From NCBI GenBank assembly GCA_964644465.1, contig CAZXVU010000087.1, positions 1 to 8,880 on the forward strand: a stretch of DNA of 8,880 nt, read 5' to 3'. Below, piece by piece: positions 1-6,316 of this stretch (positions are counted from its first letter, which is position 1; the number at the start of each line of letters is the position of its first letter). A program made the position numbers and the translations under genes. This DNA comes from CAZXVU01 sp964644465. Its GTDB lineage: Bacteria; Chlamydiota; Chlamydiia; Chlamydiales; SM23-39. The notes beneath the pieces were generated by a model. The model was given only the letters and a program-made list of their open reading frames with translations, was not told the origin of the DNA and did no database searches.

Positions 1-96
1 CATCTTAGTTGAAGACTTGAAAATGGGATTTGCTTAGGATGCGGCTTAATGAGGGTGAGAGTTTTCCCACCCATGAATGAATATGTTGGAGTTCTT
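1..96. other. Left edge, no gene recognised
   Basis: The first 96 bases contain no frame I can assign to a protein and no convincing promoter pair. They may hold the leader of the lipoprotein gene or the end of an unseen upstream unit. Confidence 0.4.
88..91 (+). promoter_or_regulatory. Ribosome binding site of the BON lipoprotein gene
   Basis: GGAG lies five bases before the ATG at 97. It decides the start: the in-frame ATG at 49 has no comparable site and would add 16 residues ahead of an otherwise perfect lipoprotein signal peptide. Confidence 0.7.
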
Positions 97-420
97 ATGA
101 AAAAGGCGATCCTTTTGATCCCTGTTATTTGTTCAATTTCTCTTCTCGGCGGCTGTAGCAAGCCGAAAGAAGATACTAAGAAAAAGGAACAGGCGCAATT
201 AAACACCGATGAAGCGATCTCAAGAAAAGTGCGCAATGCTCTCAAAAATGAGCCAACTCTATCAAAGACGGCTAGAAAAGTGACCGTAAGCACACTAGAT
301 GGCGTTGTCACTTTATCTGGCAATGTGACCTCAAACAATGAACGGAGAAGTGTGATCAAAATCGCAAAAACCGTTCCCGGAATTAAAAGAATTCGCGATC
401 AAATGGTCCTTGGCTCTTGA
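97..420 (+). CDS. BON-domain lipoprotein
   Basis: This is a 107-residue envelope lipoprotein. Residues 1-20 form a lipoprotein signal: two lysines, a hydrophobic core, and a lipobox LGGC with the acylated cysteine at position 20. A charged, lysine-rich linker follows (about 21-36). A single BON domain occupies about 38-105, recognisable from the DEAISRKVRNAL helix, the central glycine-containing strand DGVVTLSGNV (68-77), and the closing PGIKRIRDQM segment. BON domains are known in OsmY-type and other envelope proteins and are thought to bind phospholipid or other envelope components; the ligand here is unknown. The start at 97 is chosen over 49 because of the GGAG site and the signal peptide. 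Its stop codon overlaps the start of the metal ATPase gene, so the two are probably co-translated. A role near the pump in the periplasm is inference only. Confidence 0.88.
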   Translation: MKKAILLIPVICSISLLGGCSKPKEDTKKKEQAQLNTDEAISRKVRNALKNEPTLSKTARKVTVSTLDGVVTLSGNVTSNNERRSVIKIAKTVPGIKRIRDQMVLGS

Positions 421-2270
421 ATGCTGAAAAGTTTCTGACTTTTGGGAAAAACTATCTCATCCCGATTTTTGCCTCAATGGGTATCCTTTTGGGTGCGATT
501 GTCCAGTTTGGCTTTAACCGGCCTGACATCGGTCATTGGATTTGGTTTGCCACTCTTGTAATCGGCGGCCTTCCGATCGCCTTTAAAACCATCCAAGGAA
601 TGCTAAAAGGGCATTTTGCATCTGATATCGTCGCAATGCTCGCCATCGTCACAGCCGTCATCATGGACCAGGCATTTGCCGGTGCTGTTGTTGTCCTGAT
701 GCAGTCAGGCGGAGAAGCGATCGAACGGTATGGTTTCAGAAGGGCTACCTCCTCTTTAAAAGAACTGATCGCGCGAGCGCCTCGGTTTGCTTATCGAAAA
801 ATCGACCACCATATTGAAAAAATCGAAATCACCGAAATCCATGTGGGAGATACTCTGATTGTTCGAACAGGAGATCTCATCCCTGTTGACGGGACGATTG
901 TCGAAGGATCTTGCGAAATCGATGAAGCCGCTGTAACAGGCGAACCTTTGGCGCGGTCTAAGACTATAGGCGATCCCGTTTTGAGCGGAACCGTCAATGT
1001 CAGCGGATCTTTTGAAATGCGTGCGGACAAGCTCAGCCAAGAGAGCCAATATGCCAAGATCATCGACCTGGTTCGAAAAGCGCAAGCCGAAAAAGCTCCT
1101 ATAGAGCGGCTCGCTGACCGCGCCGCCATTTTTTTTACTCCGCTCACGCTCTTTATGGCAGCTTTTGGATATTTTTGGTCTCATGACCCAATTACAATCC
1201 TTGCGGTACTTGTCGTAGCCACTCCATGTCCTCTGATTTTAGCAACGCCTCTGGCAGTGATCGGAGGAATCAACAGAGCGGCGGATGAAGGGATTATCGT
1301 CAAAGGAGGAACTCCTATTGAACAAATCGGAAATGCGCGCGCAGTCATGCTCGATAAAACAGGAACAATCACCTATGGCTCCCCTTTTGTAGAAAATATC
1401 ATTCCCTTTGGAGAAGAAAAACCTGAGGATTTGCTCTATAAAGCGGCGGCGATCGAACAGCTCTGTTCTCATTCTGTTGCGAAAGCGATCGCCGATAAAG
1501 GGCTTGAAGAATTTAAAACCCTTCCTATTCCAAAGAACTCCACAGAAGTTCCTGGCCGAGGCGTTAAAGGAGAGCTGGATGGAGAACAATACATCATTGG
1601 ATCTTACTCTTTCTTGGAACAAGAACTTGGAAAAGGGTGTTTTAAAGAACAGCAAAGAACCATTGATCGATACTACGTCCAGGAAAAAGTTTTGACCTTC
1701 ATGGCAAAAAACGGGAAATGCCTTGGATTTTTTGTCTTAAGCGACCATATCCGGCCAGGGATTCCCGCAATGATCCAGAAGCTGCATGCGCTAGGAGTCA
1801 AAGAAGTGATCATGCTGACCGGAGATAGCCGAAAAAATGCCGAGGTGATCTCGAAACAGGCGGGAATCAAGAATGTAGAAGCGGAACTTCTTCCTGAAGA
1901 AAAAGTAGAGACAGTGCGCAAAATGATGAAAATCTACGGCACGGTTGCCATGGTCGGCGATGGGATCAATGACGCTCCAGCGCTTGCGACAGCTACGGTA
2001 GGAATCGCCATGGGAGCTTCCGGTAGCGCAATTTCCGCGGAAACAGCTGATATTGTCTTGTTGGTAGATGATCCTACAAAGGTGGCCGATGCTGTTGCAA
2101 TCGGCCAAAGAATGATCCATATCGCAAAACAGAGCATTTACATAGGAATCGGATTGAGCTTCGTTCTGATGGTCTTTGCTGTTTTTGGATACATTCAACC
2201 CGTCATCGGGGCCCTTCTTCAGGAATTCATCGATGTCGCTGTGATTCTAAACGCCCTCCGCGCACGATAA
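417..2270 (+). CDS. P1B-type metal-transporting ATPase, TPC subgroup, without HMA domain
   Basis: This is a 617-residue inner-membrane cation pump powered by ATP. There is no N-terminal metal-binding (HMA) domain; the protein opens directly into membrane segments at about 13-31, 41-58, 67-82 and 83-98. The actuator motif TGEP is at 174-177. The ion-site helix carries TPCPL (269-273). The phosphorylated aspartate is D313 in DKTGT, and the hinge motif GDGINDAPAL is at 514-523. The last helix holds LLQEFIDVAVILNALR near the C-terminus. The nucleotide-domain HP motif of most P1B pumps reads His-Ser here (H352, S353). TPC replaces the CPC or SPC of well-studied copper, zinc and cobalt pumps, so the metal cannot be assigned. 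The start appears to be TTG at 417, sharing TTGA with the stop of the lipoprotein gene, which suggests translational coupling. The next in-frame start is ATG at 477 (Met21), which would shorten the region before the first helix. Confidence 0.93.
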   Translation: MNAEKFLTFGKNYLIPIFASMGILLGAIVQFGFNRPDIGHWIWFATLVIGGLPIAFKTIQGMLKGHFASDIVAMLAIVTAVIMDQAFAGAVVVLMQSGGEAIERYGFRRATSSLKELIARAPRFAYRKIDHHIEKIEITEIHVGDTLIVRTGDLIPVDGTIVEGSCEIDEAAVTGEPLARSKTIGDPVLSGTVNVSGSFEMRADKLSQESQYAKIIDLVRKAQAEKAPIERLADRAAIFFTPLTLFMAAFGYFWSHDPITILAVLVVATPCPLILATPLAVIGGINRAADEGIIVKGGTPIEQIGNARAVMLDKTGTITYGSPFVENIIPFGEEKPEDLLYKAAAIEQLCSHSVAKAIADKGLEEFKTLPIPKNSTEVPGRGVKGELDGEQYIIGSYSFLEQELGKGCFKEQQRTIDRYYVQEKVLTFMAKNGKCLGFFVLSDHIRPGIPAMIQKLHALGVKEVIMLTGDSRKNAEVISKQAGIKNVEAELLPEEKVETVRKMMKIYGTVAMVGDGINDAPALATATVGIAMGASGSAISAETADIVLLVDDPTKVADAVAIGQRMIHIAKQSIYIGIGLSFVLMVFAVFGYIQPVIGALLQEFIDVAVILNALRAR

Positions 2271-2278
2271 AATTCAGA

Positions 2279-2307
2279 TTGTAAGATTCCGCTAGAGACG
2301 CTATTAA
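2279..2307 (+). promoter_or_regulatory. Possible sigma70-like promoter for the DUF1254 gene
   Basis: TTGTAA (2279-2284) and TATTAA (2302-2307) are separated by 17 bases. Each matches the consensus at four of six positions. They lie in the 55-base gap after the ATPase, the largest gap so far in the window, so a promoter is plausible. I see no convincing terminator hairpin in the same gap, so read-through from the ATPase remains possible. Confidence 0.35.
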
Positions 2308-2325
2308 AAGGTTAAAGAGTTTTAT

Positions 2326-3699
2326 ATGAAAAATATCATCTATTTCTTTGCCATTTTAGCGGCTGTTCCCTGTTTTTCAGAAGAGACTTTGAGTGAAAAT
2401 GATGCTGAGAGGATCGGGACGGAACTGTATATCTACGGTTATCCTCTCATTACGATGGACCTCGCACGCCAGGTAATGACCAATACAGAAGCCCCAGAGG
2501 GAAATAAAGCTCCCATGGGTCAATTCGCGAATCTAAGAAAATATCCTGATCCATCCATGCATGAAGTCACTGCTCCCAATGCAGACACTCTTTATTCTCT
2601 CGCCTGGATCGATGTTTCCAATGAACCATACATTCTCCATGTACCCGATGAAAAGGGGCGTTTTTATCTCATGCCCATGCTTAGCGGCTGGACCGATGTT
2701 TTCGCAGATCCGGGAACACGTACTACGGGAACAAAGGCAGGAGATTTTGCCATCACAGGCCCCGGTTGGAAGGGAAAACTTCCAAAAGGAGTGAAGGAAT
2801 TCAAGTCGCCGACTGCAATGGTATGGATCTTAGGACGGACCTACTCCAGCGGAACTCCTGAAGATTATGAGGCTGTGCACAAAATTCAAGATCAATATTC
2901 TTTGACGCCGTTGAGTTCTTATAAAAAGGCCTACACTCCCCCTCCTGGAAAAGTCGATCCGAATATCGATATGACAACTCCCGTCCGAGATCAAGTAAAC
3001 CACATGGACGCTGCGGCCTTTTTCAGCCGGCTTGCCCTCTTGATGAAAGACAATCCCCCAAGCGCAAATGACGTTGAGTATGTTGCCAATATGAAAAAAA
3101 TCGGCCTCATTCCTGGACAAGAATTCGAACTGGGAAAACTCGATGAGAAAATTGTTCAAGCCCTCCATCGAGCTCCCGAATTAGGCCTGGAAAAAATCAT
3201 GGCCCATGATAAAAATGCAGGACAGCTCATGAACGGCTGGACTGTCTCATTCAAAGTTGGAAATTATGGAACGAACTATCTTTTGAGAGCCTTCACAGCC
3301 GCTACCGGTTTGGGCGCTAATATCCCTCAAGACGCCCTCTACCCTTTCACAAAAGTAGACAGCGAAGGAAATCCTCTGAATGGGAGCCATAATTATCTCA
3401 TTCACTTTCCCAATGAACCTCCTGTGAAAGGGTTCTGGTCCCTGACGATGTACAACGATCAATATTTCTTCGTCCCAAACTCATTGAACCGCTATAGCCT
3501 AAGCCCTCGGAATTCATTAAAACATAACCAAGACGGCTCTATAGATCTCTATATCCAGAGCACATCGCCTGGCCCCGACAAAGAATCGAATTGGCTGCCC
3601 TCTCAAGAAGGGCCATTCATCCTGATGCTCAGGCTTTATTGGCCTGATGATTCTATCTTAAAAGGTGTCTGGAGACCCCCAGTAGTGAAAAAGGAGTGA
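2326..3699 (+). CDS. Exported DUF1254/DUF1214 domain protein
   Basis: This is a 457-residue protein with a Sec signal peptide (about 1-19: KN, a hydrophobic run, then CFSEE), so it is predicted to be periplasmic or secreted. The N-terminal half matches the DUF1254 pattern: an early helix with LYIYGYPLITMDLAR and the block PNADTLYS around 84-90. The C-terminal part, about 340-445, matches DUF1214: GSHNYLIHFP (353-362) and FWSLTMYN (370-377), ending in a PEGP-like stretch and a Trp-Arg-Pro-Pro tail. The two domains usually occur together in this order, and the length is typical. The biochemical function of the family is not established. An AAAGAG element at 2314-2319 precedes the ATG at 2326. 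The stop lies within the ribosome-binding region of the next small gene, only three bases before its ATG, so it is probably the first gene of a run of up to five. Confidence 0.9.
   Translation: MKNIIYFFAILAAVPCFSEETLSENDAERIGTELYIYGYPLITMDLARQVMTNTEAPEGNKAPMGQFANLRKYPDPSMHEVTAPNADTLYSLAWIDVSNEPYILHVPDEKGRFYLMPMLSGWTDVFADPGTRTTGTKAGDFAITGPGWKGKLPKGVKEFKSPTAMVWILGRTYSSGTPEDYEAVHKIQDQYSLTPLSSYKKAYTPPPGKVDPNIDMTTPVRDQVNHMDAAAFFSRLALLMKDNPPSANDVEYVANMKKIGLIPGQEFELGKLDEKIVQALHRAPELGLEKIMAHDKNAGQLMNGWTVSFKVGNYGTNYLLRAFTAATGLGANIPQDALYPFTKVDSEGNPLNGSHNYLIHFPNEPPVKGFWSLTMYNDQYFFVPNSLNRYSLSPRNSLKHNQDGSIDLYIQSTSPGPDKESNWLPSQEGPFILMLRLYWPDDSILKGVWRPPVVKKE
3691..3696 (+). promoter_or_regulatory. Strong ribosome binding site of the 53-residue gene
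   Basis: AAGGAG is followed by six bases and then ATG at 3703. It overlaps the last codons of the DUF1254 gene. It is the best Shine-Dalgarno match in the window and the main reason to accept the short gene that follows. Confidence 0.75.
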
Positions 3700-3702
3700 T
3701 TT

Positions 3703-3864
3703 ATGCCATTAAAAAAGGGCACTTCGAAAGAAGTGATTTCTGAGAATATACGAACGGAAATACATGCTGGGAAATCCCAAAAGCAAGCTGTGGCAATCGC
3801 TTTGAGCCAAGCAAGACGATCTGGAGCTAAAATCCCTAAAAAAAGGTCTAAAAAATCGAAATGA
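3703..3864 (+). CDS. Small basic protein of 53 residues, DUF6496-like
   Basis: This short gene encodes 53 residues beginning MPLKKGTSKEVISENIRTEI and ending in the lysine-rich tail PKKRSKKSK. It has no signal peptide and no membrane segment, so it is cytoplasmic. The core HAGKSQKQAVAIALSQARRS (21-40) resembles the pattern 'GK.QKQAVAIALS.AR' of small proteins I recall as DUF6496-like; these occur in bacteria and phages and have no established function. The strong basicity would suit nucleic-acid or ribosome binding, but this is inference. Three points support a real gene: the AAGGAG site, the three-base gap after the upstream stop, and an ATGA overlap with the downstream barrel gene. The overlap would couple their translation. 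It is easily missed because of its size. Confidence 0.82.
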   Translation: MPLKKGTSKEVISENIRTEIHAGKSQKQAVAIALSQARRSGAKIPKKRSKKSK

Positions 3865-4835
3865 AGATTCTATTTCTGATTTTCTCAATTTTTTGCAGCC
3901 AAATTTTTGCTGCAGACGAGCAAAAACCCTTGGTTGCAGAAGAACCAGTAGAAGAGGGAAAAAAGCCTGAGTTTTGGGGCACCGGTCCCCTCATAGCGCC
4001 GACAGGGACGATCTTGGATTTAGGACATCAAAGTTACCAACCTTTTGTGTTTTGGTATGGATTTCACGGGGCTTATGATTCAAATTGGAAATTTCATTCC
4101 GAGCCTCATGTTACCACAGTCACTTTAGAACCTTTTTTACGATTCGGCGTTTTTCCACGGGGAGAATTCCAAATCACCCCGCTTTTTAGCTATACTCATA
4201 CGGAAGGGGCTGCAAAATGGCATTTTGGGGATACTCCATTCAATCTGAATATTCTCTTAATGGAAGATAGCTCCTGGGTCCATCCCAATCTTATTTTACA
4301 GTTCTTGGCAACGATGCCAATCGGTAAATATGAGAATCTTACAGCATCAAAACTGAGAACCGATATTAGCGGAACAGGTTCTTGGTATCCTGGCGTCGGC
4401 CTCATCTATTACCATGAAGCAGAGCTTCCACGCTGTCATTTTCTGACAACAACCGGCTTTCTCTCGTACACAATCGGAACGCCTGTACATGTAAAAGGGT
4501 TTAACTTTTATGGTGGCGATGCAGATACGCGAGGAACGGAACGCCCAGGAAATCAACTCAATGCGATTCTTTCTTTTGAATATACCTTCACGCAAAACTG
4601 GGTTTTCGCAATCGACTTCGATTACGTGCATGCTGACAAAAACCATTTTTCAGGAAAAACATCTCCTGATGCGCCAATGTCTAATCCCTCTTTTGAACAG
4701 TTCACGATCGCTCCAGCTCTCGAATACAACTGGAGCATAAATCTCGGGATCATCGGTGGATGTTGGTTTACTGCTGCAGGAAGAAATACAGATGAGTTTG
4801 TAAGCGGCGTTATAGCTGTTTACATTAATAATTAA
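3861..4835 (+). CDS. Predicted outer-membrane beta-barrel protein (transporter-like)
   Basis: This is a 324-residue protein with a Sec signal peptide (about 1-17, ending SQIFA before ADEQ). After a short acidic linker the mature part is rich in alternating aromatic and polar residues, in short stretches that look like antiparallel strands, for example EPFLRFGVFPRGEFQITPLFSY broken into two strands, FNAILSFEYTF-like segments, and GIIGGCWFTAAGRN near the end. This is the appearance of an outer-membrane barrel. The opening FWGTGPLIAPTG and the block HVKGFNFYGGDADTRGTERPG recall uncharacterised transporter-like proteins (possibly the Phenol_MetA_deg family) that I associate with Legionella, Coxiella and environmental chlamydiae. 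That is from memory and not checked. The cargo is unknown. It overlaps the small gene upstream by four bases and ends eight bases before the first cyclase. The last residues (VYINN) lack the usual terminal aromatic residue. Confidence 0.75.
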   Translation: MKILFLIFSIFCSQIFAADEQKPLVAEEPVEEGKKPEFWGTGPLIAPTGTILDLGHQSYQPFVFWYGFHGAYDSNWKFHSEPHVTTVTLEPFLRFGVFPRGEFQITPLFSYTHTEGAAKWHFGDTPFNLNILLMEDSSWVHPNLILQFLATMPIGKYENLTASKLRTDISGTGSWYPGVGLIYYHEAELPRCHFLTTTGFLSYTIGTPVHVKGFNFYGGDADTRGTERPGNQLNAILSFEYTFTQNWVFAIDFDYVHADKNHFSGKTSPDAPMSNPSFEQFTIAPALEYNWSINLGIIGGCWFTAAGRNTDEFVSGVIAVYINN

Positions 4836-4843
4836 AGAGACCG

Positions 4844-6316
4844 ATGAAATACCGCACAAAACTCTATATTTCATTCCTTTGTATTTCTTTGATCAGCTCC
4901 ATTTTGGGAATCGCGATCGATCTTGATAGAACACGGACCTATCTTTTTAATGAAATGCGAAGCAAGGTGATGACCGCCTCTGCATCAATCGCTTCTCAGT
5001 TAGATCCTGAATTGGTTAAACAAATCCGAGTTCTTGAAGACGAAAGAAAACCAGAATACGATCAATTGCGGGGATCTCTTCGAAAAGCCCGCGATGCCAA
5101 CCGCCGTTCAGATATCTATGTTAAATATCTCTACACGATTTATCCAAAACCGAACGATCCGATTCATTTCCTCTTTGGCGTAGATCCAGAAGAAAATGAA
5201 AAAGACGTATCTCATGCGGGCACAGAAGATCCCGGATCTGTCCCCGATTTTTTGCAGAACCATCTCTATGAAATTTATTCCTTTGGCAAATTGACGAAAG
5301 ATCCTTGGGGAACTTGGATGACAGGATATGCCCCCATCTATGATAAGAATGGGATTTATGTCGGCACAATAGGTACCGACGTCGGGGCCGACAAAGTCAA
5401 AGAGGAGCTCAACCATCTTTATATCTACGCAGCGATTGCCTTATTCTTCTCTATCTCTATTTCCATTATCGTAGCTCACTTTCTCGCTCGCATGGTCACG
5501 CGCGCCTTGCATACTTTGCAAGAAGCCACAAAAGAGATTGGGAAGGGGAACTTTGCCTATCGCGTGAGTTTAGATACAAACGATGAATTCCAAGAACTGG
5601 CCGATTCCTTGAATCAAATGAACGAAGGGCTCGAAGAAAAAGAGCGGTTGAAAGCAGGCTTTGCCCATTATGTATCGCAGCACGTCCTCGAAAGGGTCAT
5701 CAAAGCAAAAGGGGATGGGAAATTAGCGGTAGAAAGGCGTAAGATTACGGTATTTTTTGCCGACATCCGCGATTTCAGCCGCCTTGCGCAAACACTCACT
5801 GCAGAAGGAGTGGTCAAATTCTTGAATGAATATTTCAAGACGATGCTCGAGATCATCCTCAAACATAATGGGATCCTGGACAAATTGATCGGAGATGCGA
5901 TCATGGCTGAATTCGGAGCTGTTTCTGATGATCCAGAACAAGAGATCAATGCGGTCCTCACCGCGCTGGAAATGCAAAAGGCATTAGGGGCGCTTTCTGA
6001 AAAATGGAAGGCTGAAGGAAAACCCACAGTAGAAGTAGGCATCGGAATCCATACTGGCGAAGCCATCATGGGAACAGTAGGTTCTGAAGAGAGAATGGAA
6101 TACACCGCCATTGGGGACACTGTCAATATTGCCTCCCGCCTTGAGCGTCTCACAAAAGAGATGCGCTATCCGATCATTGTCAGCGAAACAACCTTCAATG
6201 GCCTCAATCAAAGATTCCCCTCCAAACATCTCGGACTTTTAAGCCTCGAAGAAAGAGAGAAACCGATCAACACCTACGCTATATTCCCGGAAAAAAAAGA
6301 AAATGAAATACCGTAG
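4844..6316 (+). CDS. Receptor-type class III adenylate cyclase, first of a tandem pair
   Basis: This 490-residue inner-membrane receptor is predicted to make cAMP from ATP. Order: a first membrane helix (about 5-26); an extracytoplasmic sensor region (about 27-190) with a Cache-like end GYAPIYDKNGIYVGTIGTD (161-179); a second helix (about 192-214); HAMP (about 214-266); a coupling element FAHYVSQHVLERVI before the catalytic domain; and the cyclase domain (about 300-480). All catalytic positions are present: metal-binding D307 (in DIRDF) and D351 (in KLIGD), adenine-selecting K347 and T421, and transition-state residues N428 and R432. The spacing of these residues matches that known for cyanobacterial CyaC, and the Lys/Thr pair indicates ATP rather than GTP. 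The start ATG follows AAAGAGA, eight bases after the barrel gene, so it is probably in the same operon. Its 3' end overlaps the start of the paralogue by 14 bases. Confidence 0.93.
   Translation: MKYRTKLYISFLCISLISSILGIAIDLDRTRTYLFNEMRSKVMTASASIASQLDPELVKQIRVLEDERKPEYDQLRGSLRKARDANRRSDIYVKYLYTIYPKPNDPIHFLFGVDPEENEKDVSHAGTEDPGSVPDFLQNHLYEIYSFGKLTKDPWGTWMTGYAPIYDKNGIYVGTIGTDVGADKVKEELNHLYIYAAIALFFSISISIIVAHFLARMVTRALHTLQEATKEIGKGNFAYRVSLDTNDEFQELADSLNQMNEGLEEKERLKAGFAHYVSQHVLERVIKAKGDGKLAVERRKITVFFADIRDFSRLAQTLTAEGVVKFLNEYFKTMLEIILKHNGILDKLIGDAIMAEFGAVSDDPEQEINAVLTALEMQKALGALSEKWKAEGKPTVEVGIGIHTGEAIMGTVGSEERMEYTAIGDTVNIASRLERLTKEMRYPIIVSETTFNGLNQRFPSKHLGLLSLEEREKPINTYAIFPEKKENEIP

Noticed and set aside
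756..1184. Minus-strand open frames opposite the metal ATPase
   Set aside because: They are antisense to conserved ATPase motifs, have no ribosome site, and encode low-complexity products. They are shadows of codon usage.
1408..1695. Plus-strand alternative frame inside the ATPase (95 codons)
   Set aside because: The ATPase frame continues through here with the HS region and the nucleotide-binding domain. The alternative product is a lysine- and arginine-rich random-looking sequence.
2271..2325. Rho-independent terminator after the ATPase
   Set aside because: No GC-rich stem followed by a T-run is present in this gap.
3861..3911. Cys12 of the barrel protein as a lipoprotein cysteine
   Set aside because: The preceding residues (SIF) do not fit a lipobox, and a normal Sec cleavage site after SQIFA follows a few residues later.
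4798..4826. TTGTAA, 17 bases, TACATT as a promoter for the cyclase pair
   Set aside because: Each box matches consensus at only four of six positions and both lie inside the barrel gene. In AT-rich DNA this is expected by chance. The 8-base gap favours co-transcription instead.
5668..6153. Long open frame on the minus strand opposite the first cyclase (161 codons)
   Set aside because: It lies wholly opposite a catalytic domain with intact motifs. The serine- and proline-rich product has no recognisable domain, and a similar shadow recurs opposite the paralogue.
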